From assembly GCF_032854445.1 (NCBI RefSeq), contig NC_088302.1:23695788-23759787 (forward strand): 64,000 nt of DNA, written 5' to 3'. The first letter of the stretch is position 1, and each line of letters begins with the position of its first letter. A program made the position numbers and the translations under genes. The notes beneath the pieces are model-generated. The model had not been told where the DNA came from, made no database searches, and worked only from the letters and a program-made list of their open reading frames with translations. Positions 22,901 to 31,685 of this stretch are shown here, piece after piece. Source of the DNA: Liolophura sinensis (Eukaryota > Mollusca > Polyplacophora > Chitonida > Chitonidae).

Positions 22901-23192
22901 GACTGTGGACCACAACACACTAAATCTAAATCTAATTATCATGAGCTGGTTGATTATGAGACAATAAGACCTTCAATTCACACAAATTGTAGACAAATTC
23001 AGCCTTCAGTCATAAGTTCACAACTAATATTCAGACTGAAATCATACAAAACATGTAGAAAACATAAAAAAAACATACACTTTTAATGGCGGAATCTACA
23101 TCTTTAAATTGAAACCAGCCAAGTTTAGATCCGACAGATTGGAATAAGGCGTCAATATCAGGTTTGGCGGGTGTGTGGTTTGTCTCTGCCAT
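7685..23192 (-). CDS. GCNA: GCNA (germ cell nuclear acidic peptidase / ACRC), complete gene, 13 coding exons
   Basis: GCNA proteins act in the nucleus, mainly of germ cells and early embryos, in DNA-protein crosslink repair and genome stability. I joined 13 coding exons (7685-7964, 8691-8798, 10256-10352, 10744-10888, 15017-15101, 15422-15539, 16822-16970, 18007-18156, 18711-18774, 19329-19387, 20724-22134, 22460-22565, 23079-23192). Every border is GT/AG and every phase agrees, giving 2886 nt and 961 residues. Order: short N-terminus; acidic and serine-rich disordered region (about 74-700); SprT-like protease domain (about 725-850) with HELCH at 809-813 and a probable third zinc ligand H826 in GHGPYWKY; zinc ribbon C863/C866 and C884/C887; HMG-box-like tail (about 911-961). 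Residues conserved in GCNA and SPRTN are all present, so it should be an active protease. The start is supported because the frame upstream has no other ATG. Many introns carry transposons. Confidence 0.95.
8347..8374. repeat. AT dinucleotide repeat in a GCNA intron
   Basis: Short run of alternating AT with one interruption. The rest of the 7965-8690 intron is unremarkable. Confidence 0.8.
8691..8798 (-). CDS. GCNA: GCNA exon: end of SprT domain and first zinc-ribbon CxxC
   Basis: Encodes ARKSNFVHPELPVINRCHNY and then YKCVQCGY, a highly conserved GCNA block. Bordered by acceptor TATGTCCACAG and donor GTAAGT. Confidence 0.97.
9045..9330 (-). mobile_element. tRNA-headed SINE, family C
   Basis: On the minus strand the head has an A-box TGGCCTAGTGGTTAGAG and a B-box GGGATCAAACC, directly followed by a body unlike family A. 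The tail (GTCATATGAC) resembles that of family B. It sits in the GCNA intron between the HELCH exon and the HPELP exon. Confidence 0.75.
9650..10227. repeat. 71-bp tandem array, about 8 copies
   Basis: Unit boundaries fall at 9710, 9781, 9852, 9923, 9994, 10065, 10136 and 10207. Each unit carries GTATTGACGACAATGATAAA, AATGAATGAATAC and TGAGCCCACTTTGAATACAG. Copies are more than 90 percent identical, so the array is young. Its edge lies about 30 bp from the donor of the catalytic GCNA exon. Confidence 0.95.
10256..10352 (-). CDS. GCNA: GCNA exon: catalytic HExxH helix
   Basis: Encodes RVRDTLIHELCHAAVWIING and then TRDGHGPYWKY. H809, E810 and H813 form the zincin motif and H826 the likely third metal ligand. 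The acceptor follows a run of five C; the donor GTAAAC runs straight into an ATC triplet repeat and a 71-bp tandem array. Confidence 0.97.
10376..10590. repeat. Two-copy tandem duplication of about 105 bp
   Basis: Two diverged copies share ACAATATTTATAAA, GAGAT-A-GTTGAT-ATAAAACTTC, TTTCAGAATGTC and TTTCATTCTTATTT in the same order. They lie in the intron upstream of the catalytic GCNA exon. Confidence 0.75.
10744..10888 (-). CDS. GCNA: GCNA exon: start of SprT core
   Basis: Encodes LPIKWNARLLKTAGYCRYKR and, near its end, IELSTKVCDSA. The W-N-x-x-L-x-x-TAGYC pattern is typical of SprT-like domains. Acceptor TTTTTGCAG, donor GTAGGA, phase 1 at the end. Confidence 0.95.
11300..11671 (-). pseudogene. 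Tyrosine recombinase remnant
   Basis: The minus-strand frame contains VELWKYSDSQLCVVRTLLEC, then LLISNKIFQPVTTSTLPQWL. This L-C-x-V-x-x-L, LF-IS, P-V-x-x-x-T-x-x-x-W layout is that of YR enzymes of DIRS and Crypton elements. Further on, in a shifted frame, a segment GHSFHSAF sits where such enzymes have their H-x-x-R box, but the arginine is replaced and stops interrupt the frame. It is therefore non-functional. Confidence 0.5.
12612..13075 (-). pseudogene. Acidic transposon-type reading frame, interrupted
   Basis: On the minus strand the frame starts MNSDAINEREETCTGQCSEL, continues through an acidic GSDSEDCD stretch and a KDGVSIIALL segment, and meets a TAA near 12910. An open stretch resumes as CENLAKKPRGKVKTSVVALG (12806 downward). 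The position near one inverted end and the acidic start suggest a gag-like or accessory frame of the same element. I cannot assign a family. Confidence 0.35.
13590..14735. repeat. 21-bp minisatellite, about 54 copies
   Basis: Unit GAGGATGGAGGAGACCAAGTA. On the plus strand it reads as an acidic heptapeptide, on the minus strand as Leu/His/Pro heptads; all frames stay mostly open only because of the unit. Single-base deletions occur near 14192, 14231 and 14463. A 13-unit block (from about 14057) is repeated 271 bp later (from about 14328), carrying two of the deletions. It sits in the GCNA intron between exons 10744-10888 and 15017-15101 and shows no splice borders. Confidence 0.97.
15017..15101 (-). 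CDS. GCNA: GCNA exon: SprT domain entry helix
   Basis: Encodes YVRQFSKLREELTQKLFVLY followed by NNTVFDNK, the conserved lead-in (LY-N-x-x-VFD) of GCNA and SPRTN proteases. Acceptor TTTTCCAG, donor GTAGCT. Confidence 0.95.
15422..15539 (-). CDS. GCNA: GCNA exon: linker before the protease domain
   Basis: 38 codons plus split codons at both ends. It contains SFLKSLSPTVPDY, the moderately conserved segment just before the protease helix. Acceptor TGTTTTCAG, donor GTAAGG. Confidence 0.93.
16325..16715 (-). mobile_element. tRNA-headed SINE, family D
   Basis: On the minus strand the head reads GTGGCGGAATTTGTGAAAGG and then a B box GGGGGTTCAATCCCAGCC near 16625-16642. The body is unlike families A-C, while the last 60 bp resemble the family A tail (TTTGATTCTTGTTTTACACC). 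Lies in a GCNA intron. Confidence 0.65.
16822..16970 (-). CDS. GCNA: GCNA exon: SUMO-interaction-like motif and basic linker
   Basis: Contains VIEIDSDSDEE (residues 644-654), a hydrophobic core followed by acidic/serine residues as in SUMO-interaction motifs, then a lysine- and proline-rich linker. Acceptor TGTTTCAG, donor GTACAG. Confidence 0.93.
17040..17325 (-). mobile_element. tRNA-headed SINE, family B
   Basis: The body matches other B copies (CATTATACTGATGCCCCTTC, GAACGCCAAGCGAGGAAG), with a GAGTGAGTCAGTGAGTG tail. The head is decayed and an internal segment of about 40 bp present in the 28.1-kb copy is missing. Confidence 0.85.
18007..18156 (-). CDS. GCNA: GCNA exon: acidic block
   Basis: Encodes LDDFVVDDDDDDILSNEDDE and a further run of glutamates. 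The aspartate run is an in-frame GAT repeat. Acceptor AATGTCCACAG, donor GTTTAC. Confidence 0.93.
18166..18238 (-). mobile_element. SINE family A tail fragment
   Basis: TTATTTGCATGCTGTATTAT and AATATTTCACTTATACAAC correspond to the family A 3' tail. It begins only about 10 bp upstream of the GCNA acidic exon's acceptor. Confidence 0.65.
18419..18644. mobile_element. MITE with about 30-bp terminal inverted repeats, copy 1
   Basis: The left end ACCGTAATTCTTCAACCTTT and the reverse complement of the right end ACCCTAGTTCCTAAACCCTT are clearly related; similarity runs about 30 bp. TA on both sides may be the target duplication, as in Tc1/mariner MITEs. Two other copies occur at 60.9 kb and 63.8 kb. 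Confidence 0.65.
18711..18774 (-). CDS. GCNA: GCNA small exon (64 nt)
   Basis: Encodes LSKVKTPLRERIQVNNNAQV. It was found only because the neighbouring exons would not join in frame without it. Acceptor TTGTTTACAG and a perfect GTGAGT donor restore phase exactly on both sides. Confidence 0.9.
18855..19108 (-). mobile_element. tRNA-headed SINE, family A, full length
   Basis: Complete from the ATTTATTT tail to the tRNA-like head (TGGCTCTGTTGGTTAGCG near 19099, read on the minus strand). Located in a GCNA intron. Confidence 0.88.
19329..19387 (-). CDS. GCNA: GCNA small exon (59 nt) with SUMO-interaction-like motif
   Basis: Encodes HTVIYSSDSSDDDLES (from residue 548). V-I-Y followed by S/D is a second candidate SUMO-interaction motif. 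Acceptor TTTTTTCAG, donor GTAAGT. Confidence 0.92.
19902..19944. repeat. GA dinucleotide microsatellite
   Basis: About 21 uninterrupted GA units in a GCNA intron. Confidence 0.97.
20724..22134 (-). CDS. GCNA: GCNA large exon: serine-rich disordered region
   Basis: Encodes 470 residues of low-complexity, Ser/Asp/Glu-rich sequence without a folded domain. It contains many SP sites and a DSP/NSSP-rich stretch (about 405-445). An EVEDK module occurs twice, at 249-253 and 354-358, each after a serine-rich tract. The acceptor is TTTCTTTTGAAG and the donor GTAAGA. This matches the long disordered region of other GCNA proteins, which varies in length and sequence between animals. Confidence 0.93.
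22460..22565 (-). CDS. GCNA: GCNA exon 2 (coding): basic segment
   Basis: Encodes LSQSGKKKSSRSRVFETSAQ followed by more lysines, a likely nuclear-localisation-type stretch. Acceptor TTATCTGCAG, donor GTGAGT. Confidence 0.88.
23079..23192 (-). CDS. GCNA: GCNA exon 1 (coding): N-terminus
   Basis: 38 codons from ATG (GGCATGG) to a GTATGT donor, including PDIDALFQSVGSKLGWFQF. The exon continues upstream to an acceptor at 23243/23244 (TCTCATTGCAG), so the 5' UTR is spliced. An earlier out-of-frame ATG at 23197-23199 opens a short upstream frame that overlaps the start. Confidence 0.85.
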
Positions 23193-23454
23193 GCCGCATG
23201 GAACAGACACAGTCACAGATCCTCCCACTCTGTGAGATGCACCTGCAATGAGATAGAGATGTCAGTCGCTGAAGCAATGATGGGAATGTAATGAAAACAT
23301 CATTCAGGAGTGAAGCAATTGAAGGCCTTTGCTGCTTTACTTGCACCTAAAGGCTTTGCTACCATGATATGAGGTGAAAACACTGCCTAAAGAAAGCGGT
23401 AACTAATACAAAACTCAACATCCTATGGTTGATGTTCACTACTTATGTAAGCTG

Positions 23455-23670
23455 TGCAAATTGTTATTTATTGATTGGTGTTTTACGTTGTACTCAAGAA
23501 TATTTCACTTATGTGACGGTGGACCCCTTTATGGTGGTCCACCGTCATAAAACCGTGCAGAGCCCTGGGGATACACACGACCATCCGCAGATTGCTGATA
23601 TGCCCATGCATGACTGGAGAGGAAGCCAGCATGAGCTGAACTTGAACTCAAAACGACCGTCTCAGGGTAT
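23455..23670 (-). mobile_element. SINE family A, partial, with an internal hairpin
   Basis: The tail and body match family A, but the head is absent. Where other copies read CGGCGGCCAGCATTATGGTGGG, this one carries a perfect 11-bp inverted repeat (GACGGTGGACC at 23515-23525 and its complement at 23536-23546). Confidence 0.75.
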
Positions 23671-23980
23671 TTGTACAGTTTGTAAGGTCATTTCTTTTGA
23701 ATCATTTTGCAGGGAAAAAATGAGATATAGGCCAGAATCGTATGACAGCTCTATGATGTTCTATTTTGCATCTTGGGTCAGGGGCTTTTACAACAACAAC
23801 AACAACGTTTGCAACTCATCTTTGCTTTGTGTGAACAACTAAAATATGGGGTTTCATGTTTCATTGACAACGTCAGACGTGTAACAGTGAAAATCATCAT
23901 ATCTTGATCTAACCGTCCTCATCTTTCTAATCCAGTTAACAAGTCAAACATGCCATGAAGCCTTCCAGTTTTTCACGCAC

Positions 23981-24050
23981 CTGTGTTTACGCTTATCCAG
24001 TGCCGTCGATGTTTGCTTTGTATTTTCCGCCTATATTAGACTACAAAGCA
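23981..24050 (-). other. GCNA: Candidate untranslated first exon of GCNA
   Basis: The coding exon at 23079 has an upstream splice acceptor, so a 5' exon must exist. On the minus strand AACACAG followed by GTGCGTG at 23980/23981 is the best donor nearby. It is preceded by a GGCGGAAA motif (E2F-like). The frame entering exon 23079-23243 from here has a stop and no ATG, which agrees with the chosen start. The upstream limit is a guess. Confidence 0.35.
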
Positions 24051-24570
24051 GAGTGTCTTAATCCAATCCTCTCCATTCAAAGGGTCTGGCATACTTAAAA
24101 ATTAAAACTTGACTTTAAGTTCTGCATGTGTAACACATTTTCCAACAACTGTTCCCTCTTCTGTTTTTTATTATTGCAACTGATATGACATTTAATGATC
24201 ACAATGCATCACGGCTTAAATGCATGTTATAAAAAGAAATTTAATTTGACATAAAAAGAAAGATTAAAATCTTTGCACAAGGCACAGGCCTACATGTGCT
24301 TGATTTCATTCAGGTTGTACAAATGTTCAATTTTGCTTCATATTGGATTTTCACAATTTTCTCAAGCTTAATATATATATTTATAGAATGCCATACTTAT
24401 AAAAAGGCTCTTATCATTCCCAGCAGCCCTGCTGCTGTAGTGCAGTGCCAGACTATATGAAGGGCTGTAGCACAGGCTACTACATTTATCTTTGTACAAA
24501 TAATAGAAATTTTAAGAAAAAACGCCTCTGATACATTTCTGTCGTAAAAATTAATACAAATATACAGGAT
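24051..24570. promoter_or_regulatory. Probable divergent promoter between GCNA and the plus-strand gene
   Basis: The two candidate first exons face away from each other across about 0.5 kb. The right edge is CpG-richer than the surrounding sequence, and an ETS-type ACGGAAGTG occurs just inside the plus-strand exon (24668-24676). Part of the interval is plain AT-rich sequence. Confidence 0.35.
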
Positions 24571-24690
24571 GGAATATGTTTAAGCTTCATCGACCTTACT
24601 GATTCACGGAAAAAACCGAAGATTTTTCAGCGAAAACGACCTTGACCGTGTTCACTATCGCCATCGAACGGAAGTGTCAAGCAGAAGGTG
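24570..24690 (+). other. Candidate untranslated first exon of the plus-strand gene
   Basis: A CpG-containing stretch (about ten CpG in 110 bp of otherwise CpG-poor DNA) ends at a perfect donor, AAGGTG followed by GTGAGT. It contains no ATG-led frame of note. The left boundary is approximate. It fits the 5' end of the transcript whose next exon is at 40875. Confidence 0.4.
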
Positions 24691-26282
24691 GTGAGTGGTG
24701 GTTTTCTTGTCCTTATTTTAAATATTTGACGTTTAGCAGACGACACACAGGCTTCAGCTCTGACTGTGATAACTGAGTCCTTAAAATTCAATATATTCAT
24801 TCATTTGTGTCTGCTTTGCAAAATGTATGATGTGTAGCACAGTAAGCGTGGAGGTTAGATAATTTATCCAGTCGGCTCGACCATCCCATCTGATTCATTC
24901 ATTCATTAGAATACAAACTGTTAGTGTTACGCTAGCCTACAAAGGTGCTGTTAGCTCAGCTGATGTTTTAGTTCCATGCAATTAACTCAAGCCGTTCTCT
25001 TGGGTCTTCACTGACTGTTTATACCGAAACATATCTACAACTTTGAATCATTTTGAATATTATTTTACTAAATAATACATTGCTCATTCCGTTGTTGTGG
25101 CAGTTACCTGTGGTTATTCCGGTACCTTCGAAAACATATTGCCTCAGGCCTTAAATGTAAACATAGGGATAGTAATAGGGAACAGAGGGATAACACAGTA
25201 TAATAATAATAATATATCTTTATTTATTGAAGGTGGCTCAGTCAGTTTACAATGAAACTGTTCTTCCCCAAGGCCTTCACACAGAAAACAATGTATGGGA
25301 AACATGTACTTCAGAGTCCAGTCCAAAAAAAAAAAAGGACTTCAATCTTTGTTGAGTATGAATGTAACAGTGTAAGAGAGGAGACTACACTAATGCTAGG
25401 GTAGGCCTGTATAATGAAAGGAGATGTGAGTCGTTCAGTGCTTATGACAACTGTAAGCATATGTGGAATTCAGAACAGGTTATTTTAAAAAAAAAACATT
25501 CCTCTATCTTGGTCATTAAGTTCATTAAAAACCTCACATTAATGAGGGGATGAATGTTGAGTGTATATCCATGTATTAGGGTTCAAAATGATTGATATTT
25601 TGAACTCTTCAGAGGGATGACCTCGACGTAAATTGAGGTCATGATCATCCAATATGATTAAAAAGTGTGAAATGTGTGTACTTCTACTTTAAGAAGCGTT
25701 GGAAGCCAACATGGAAAGATATACAAGTAAATTACACGAAGCAATAATTTTTGTGTCTGAAAATATAAATAATTGCATGATTCAGTCATTTTTGTGATGA
25801 CCTGGGCTTAATTTGAGGTCATCATTGTTGAGCTCTTGAAAACTAGTTAAATGACCAAACATTTTTGACTGCTGTGTACTGTATACCGTGTGTATTACAA
25901 TCCATCCACCTCATCTACCCCCATACTCCCACCCAACCCCTATTTTGTGACATAAGATAAGTTTAGCGCACTATTTGCCAGTTAATTTATAGTGTGAAAT
26001 AGATCAGATATGGATATGAAGAATTTTGTGTTGATGCAGACTCTATTTTCATTTTATCACTTACTTCTGTTAAGTGATTTGATTCCCAGAAATTTTTAGG
26101 GACACAAAGTTACAGGAATCTATTAGGAATGATTTATGGCAAAATTTAATGAAAAATTAGCCTTGCTTTATGTTAAAGTAAACTCTGGATTGAAAATACT
26201 TAGTTTACAAACTTTTGATGCTCAGAGTGACATTTGACCAAGATATATAAAGGAAGACCAAGAATTTGGGGAATATTAATTT

Positions 26283-26492
26283 GAATATTGAGCCTGTGTG
26301 GCTGAGTTAAGTGCGTTAGCGCAGTGCAATTAGAATGACTCACCAAAGCAGTCATAGTGAGTTCTAGTCCAGCTCATGCTGGTTTTCTCTCATGTTACAT
26401 GTGGGAAGGTCTGCAGCAACCTTTAGACCAACATAATGCTAGGCGCTGTTGTATAAGTGAAATATTCTTGAGTATAATGTATAAAATAAATA
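26283..26492 (+). mobile_element. SINE family A, plus orientation, internally shortened
   Basis: The head reads GTGTGGCTGAGTTAAGTGCG and the B-box region GAGTTCTAGTCC. The body is missing about 45 bp (the CCATGGG-CCCGGG part); the tail ends in an AAATAAATATAAA stretch. Confidence 0.8.
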
Positions 26493-28140
26493 TAAATTTG
26501 AATGAAAATTACTTTATGGTGTGTTATGAACTACAAACTTTTATTTATATGTGTGTTTGTAGTACTAGCGGAATGGAAAGCCTGGTGTCAGAGGAAGGGT
26601 ATAAATATAATGGAAGTTTGTGTAGACCCCTTCAAACCCAATGGCAGTAGGATACATAGGATCTGGATCTCTGTTAATATTTTATGTGCACATCTCAGTG
26701 TAAAGGTCCCTTGTACACGTGATCCAACACACCATCAGTGGTTATGAATGGGTGCTTCTCTTGTCAATATTAAAATGAAACCTGTGATAGATGAAATATG
26801 CTTCACATGGTTGAAGACTGTTGTAAACATATGAACAGTGGTTGTGTTATGGCTTTGTTGCCAGGTAATTTAAGTGTTCGTGTGATCAAATTTATCAGAA
26901 CTTACAGAGCGTACCATTTACCCACTGACACTTAGACCTTTCAAGTCAGAAGACAGGTATATGCTTTTGTTGGTTGTAACTTATGAAATGAAATTGATTT
27001 CTGTGATCATGTACAGTGTATAGCTGTTCTCCTATAAAGTGGTGTTAAACCATAAGCTCCAGTTTCCTTCAGATAGGCACAGTACCTGTTGAGGCACTGA
27101 AGCAAAATTGCTAAGATACCATGTTTCGGAGTAAAAGCTCTCTGAAAATGCCTTGTTATGCTGAAATTATCATTGGATATTGAAAAGACAGGGAAGTAAA
27201 TAGCACAAGGAAGTTCAAGAGAAGTGAAAGATAATGAATTGCCAGGGTGTTAGTCTAAATAGCATAATTGGATTTGCAAAGTTATTAGCTGACGAGTTTA
27301 AATCTTTAAGACTACCACCATCCCAGCACTTTCCTCTTAATGAATTGGTGAAATTTACTGTGCATGTATGCATGTATCAGATAGTTTTGTTTGCTTTAAA
27401 TGAATTTGTACATGTATAAGTTAGCTGCCTTCATGTATGATTAGTATGCATCCCAGTAAGAAATCTTTGTGGTGCGAAGATCATTGATCTTTGGACGGTA
27501 GCGATCAATAGATGTTGACATGTGATTCAGACATCAGCTGAGCAGAAGCTGAGGGTATGTTTTCACCACAAGGCTTGACTTCGGTAGATGTTAGACATTG
27601 CTAGGTCCTTAATAGGACTTTGTTTTTGTTATGAAGCAAGGCTGGATTCTACAAAACTAGTTTTAACTTGAATCAGAGTTTAAAATATGATTTTAGACCT
27701 TATTTTTGAGACTTTAAATTAAAATTTTTACCACTTCCTTAGTGTTATGCCAATGTGCCAAAATTTCAACTTTTATAACCAAAAACCAAGCATTTTAAAT
27801 GTTGACTTCAGGTAGAAATGTGCTTGTGGAATCGGTCACAGATCCTCTGCTCAGTCCATATTAATACAGTGTATATGCCACATAAGATTTACAATAGCCA
27901 GATCCTTCTGGTTATTCATAATAGCACAACATGCACATGTTATTTTGCAGAGTTGTACTTAAATTCCATGGACAGCTTGTTGTTAACTCTAACTACATGT
28001 AAATGGACAATGTCATCGTTTAAAGAAGATTTTTGGGAAAAAATGTTTATTAGTGCAAAGCTTTGCTTAGCTTTTTATTAGCTCGCCTTTACAAAGTACA
28101 GGGGTACATGTAGCTTATGTTGTACCCTGAGCATTGGCGT

Positions 28141-28528
28141 CCATTAACAGAGAGTGAGTGAGTGCTTGGGGTTTAACGTCGTACTCAACAATTTTTCAGT
28201 CATATGACGACGAAGGAATCATTAGGGTGCCTGTACGTATAATGTGCCTCCTTGTTGCAGGACGGATTTCCACCGCTCTTTTATTTAGTGCTGCTTCACT
28301 GAGACAACTTACCGAAGGCAAGTAAGCCACCCCGCCCGAGCCATTATACTGATACGGGTCAACCAGTCGTTGCACTATCCCCTTCATGCTGAACGCCAAG
28401 CGAGGAAGTTACAACTTCCTCTTTTAAAGTCTTAGGTGTGACTCGATCAAGGATTGATCCTGGATCTACCGGTCCCAAAGCGGACGCTCTACCAACTGTG
28501 CTATCCGGGCCGGTCCCATTAACAGAGA
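28141..28528 (-). mobile_element. tRNA-headed SINE, family B, full length with perfect target duplication
   Basis: On the minus strand the head has A box TAGCACAGTTGGTAGAGCG and B box GGATCAATCC. The body follows, then a tail ending in CACTCACTCTC-type repeats. The element is flanked by an exact 13-bp duplication, CCATTAACAGAGA, at 28141-28153 and 28516-28528, which indicates a fairly recent LINE-mediated insertion. Confidence 0.93.
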
Positions 28529-28934
28529 AAGCAATGTTAAACAATATGGTAGGGGTGGTATGTTTAAAAGTACTGTTGGTATTGAGATCAAAATTTGCAT
28601 ACATGTAGAGCACAGTAACATGAGGGGGATATTCCATCATTGATTTGGTGTGTACATATTAAATAGCGTAAATTACTGAATTCCTGGCTTGGTGGATTGT
28701 GTATTAGGATAAGTATTAACCAAAATGTTAGGGGTGGTACATGTATCTCAAAAAAATACTACATGTATTGAGCTGAGGGTGTGCTCAGATATAGTGCACA
28801 ATAATGTGAGAGGTATAGTCCATCACTGATATGGTGTGGGCACATTAATTTCTGTAAATTATCAAATTTCTGACTTAGATGTAGTGTATTGTCTATTAGA
28901 ATCAAAGTTAAACAAAGTGTTATGGGTGGTATCT

Positions 28935-29005
28935 CAAAAAGTACACTCGCCACGATATGGCTGAAATATTGTCGATGTGGCGTTAAGCCATAATCATTCA
29001 TTCAA
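28935..29005 (+). mobile_element. 3' tail of another short interspersed repeat
   Basis: CTCGCCACGATATGGCTGAA, then GATGTGGCGTTAAGCCATAA and ATTCATTCA. A degenerate relative is visible at 29395-29475 (GAAATGGCTGCAATATTGCT). Only the 3' part is recognisable. Confidence 0.5.
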
Positions 29006-30389
29006 AAAGTACATCATGAATTGACCTCAAGTTTTACATGCATATAAAGTACAATGACACAAGAGGAATGTTCCATCGTTGATGATCTGTGTGCATATTA
29101 ATTGCAGTAAATTACTTAATTAAAAAGTTCATGATTTCAGTATTATGTATTGAGCTGAAGTTTTGCATTCTGTGTCTCCTACAGGCGAGCTCTTTGGTAG
29201 CCTTGCTACCAAATCCAAGTTATGATAGCTCTATTATCAACCTTTCACAAAGTATTTCAATTTTTTGAATACTTGACAAAGCACTTCACTGTGTCCTTGT
29301 TCAGCAATACTCCCAGCATGTGTAAAACTGATGGAATGAATGGATATGGTGAAAATTGATGAACACAAACCACATACATATATGTATATACAGTGATTCC
29401 TTCATTGGTTAGCCACTACGAAATGGCTGCAATATTGCTGAAATTATGCAGTGGCTAAGCCATAGTCATTCCAGTTAGATACATGTACATGTAGGTGAGT
29501 GTCAGATGACATAGTATCCATGTATTTGTTTTGGTTGCATACTGAAGTTTCAGGATAGCGGAAAAATCAGGTTATATGCTACGCAAGATATATGCATAGC
29601 AAGATTGTCACAATTCACACTTGACTTGGGCCGTTCAGTGTGTGCATAGTGTATACATGTAGGTCTTCGGTTTAAGGTATAGAACTATTCTGACTTTAGA
29701 TCTACATCTATACACTTAATGTGAATTGGATAGTTCAGGTGAAGTGTATTGCCCAATGCTTTTATGTCGTGATACAAGGTAGGTCATTGAACGCCATCAA
29801 ACTCTGAACAGATGGCCTGATTTTACCTGTATTATGCATGCCTGTTAGGAGATAGGTTAATGTCTAGCTTAATGGAGCTTCCTGGTCTCTAACCATGCTA
29901 ACCAACTCAGAGGAAGATTTGCACATTTGTCATTAGGTTCAGGTAAGAATGTGGGTGGATGTAGTGGAAGGAATTCGACATTTTTACTTTAATACCTCCT
30001 GTCTTAATGAGTCATCCTTTGTCTTTATAATGCCAGTCTCCTTAGACATTTATTCGACATTTAGTACTGGTCTGAGATTCACTTTGCAGTATCCTGTAGA
30101 TTGTAGATGGACAGTGTTTGGCATTAGTATTTGTTAATCGAAAATGCTGAAAATGCTAGGCATGGCTGATAGGTACCATAGAGGTACTAAGACAAAGAAA
30201 CCTTTACACGTACTGTAGTTCTCTGTACCATACCTGGAAGGAGAGTTACTGCATGCATGTACATGCACATTGTATTTTACCTGAATTTCTTGCTACATGT
30301 ACACATGTAACATGTATGTTATTCTCTATCAACACTGATCAGGCATGTACATGTAATCACATTTATTTAATTACCAATTTAAACATGTA

Positions 30390-30576
30390 TGTTTTCCGAC
30401 CTGTGGCTAATTAAGCATGAAGTGTGTCACACATGTGCTTGTATGTGTTCTGGCTTATTGCTCATTAATGATGAAGTGTTTCACACACGTATGTGTATGT
30501 GTTCTGGTCTGTGGCTAATTAAGCATGAAGTGTGTCACACATGTACATGTATGTGTTCTGGTCTATGGCTCATTAA
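30390..30576. repeat. 54-bp tandem array, left part
   Basis: About 3.4 copies of a unit containing TGGCTAATTAAGCATGAAGT, GTGTCACACATG and TGTATGTGTTCTGG. The array resumes after the insertion that follows. Confidence 0.92.
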
Positions 30577-31685
30577 CTCATTCACTCCGACCCGCGGCTC
30601 AGGCCGCATGCAGAGCGCTCTGTCTCAACCCGAGGTGCTGGTATATCTGTACGACCGATAGGACCTCATTTTCTGAGGAGCGGCTAAACCCGCATATGAC
30701 ACCACTTCTCACTGGGTGCGTATTTTGCTTTCAAATGTTTTGTTCAAGTATAAATCAATCAAAACACACCTGTCTTGATGTCCTAAGCTTGTATTTACTA
30801 GTATTTTGGCAGTTTTTATTGGTTTGAATGCCTAACCACAACAAAGTTAGAACCTATTTTTCGAGTCGCACATACTTGAGTGTCAACATGTCTTTGTTGG
30901 CCGAGTCCAGCGAAGAAGAGGATTGTTTAGGGTTCACAACCGATGATAGACCGTCTGCTGACAGAGAATGTGACAGTGAATCAGATATTAGTGTATCAGA
31001 AAGTGAATCTGATGATGAAGACATTATTTTGTTTTGTGTTTATCATTTATTCTGAAAGGAGCGTGTAGATGTGACCTGAATATCACTGACCAATGATTCT
31101 GTCCCGCTGTGTCACCTGACAGAATCAAGGGCAACTGACCAATGAACGACGAATGCCTTCGACGAAAAAAAATGATTTGGTAATTTTCCATAGCTGAAGT
31201 GAGAAAACGACTGACTATAGTATGGTTCTATTCAACACATCAACAAACCCACGATAAATAATTGTTTTTTCTGTATTTCCTCAAAGTTTGATGACTTAGA
31301 AACACATAGTTTTATTCAGAAAAGCGGGGGTTATGTACAGGAATTTGTGTATCATCACCTCCAAAATTACGATACTTTTCGCTGGTTTGGCATTTTCTGT
31401 GAATGTTCAGTTCGATAATCCTATTTTATAGATGTCTTTTTGAATGTACATCCACAACTACACTAATATGTTGCAAGATTACGTTGAATACACATAAATG
31501 ACAAAATCCAGCCAGCTTTGGAATGCTAAAATAGAAAACTGCTCTGCGTTACAGTATAAGCTCACACAGAGGCAAGTACAGCCGTCGAGGCTGATCTCTG
31601 TCACCTGCTCGGGCGGAAGGCAGGCACGGCTACAGCCCGCCACTGTACTGGCGACTGTAGCAGGCTGTAGGAGTCAATGAGTTAA
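30573..31685. mobile_element. piggyBac-like non-autonomous element inserted in the 54-bp array
   Basis: The element is bounded by TTAA at 30573-30576 and 31682-31685. Its ends are inverted repeats, CTCATTCACTCCGAC at the left and CTCATTGACTCCTAC (complement) at the right, 13 of 15 matching. TTAA duplication is the hallmark of piggyBac. The array units on both sides contain the intact TTAA target. The 1105-bp interior holds one short acidic frame but no full transposase, and is GC-richer near its ends than the host sequence. Confidence 0.85.
30828..31055 (+). pseudogene. Possible N-terminal remnant of a piggyBac transposase
   Basis: A 75-residue frame with MSLLAESSEEEDCLGFTTDD and then an alternating S/D/E stretch (SDISVSESESDDED) before a stop. 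Acidic serine-rich N-termini are usual in piggyBac transposases, but the catalytic core is absent, so this is at best a deletion derivative. Confidence 0.4.

Noticed and set aside
28440-28515. tRNA-gene-like sequence with A and B boxes
   Set aside because: It is the head of a family B SINE with a target duplication; the cloverleaf is degenerate, as at the heads of the other SINEs.
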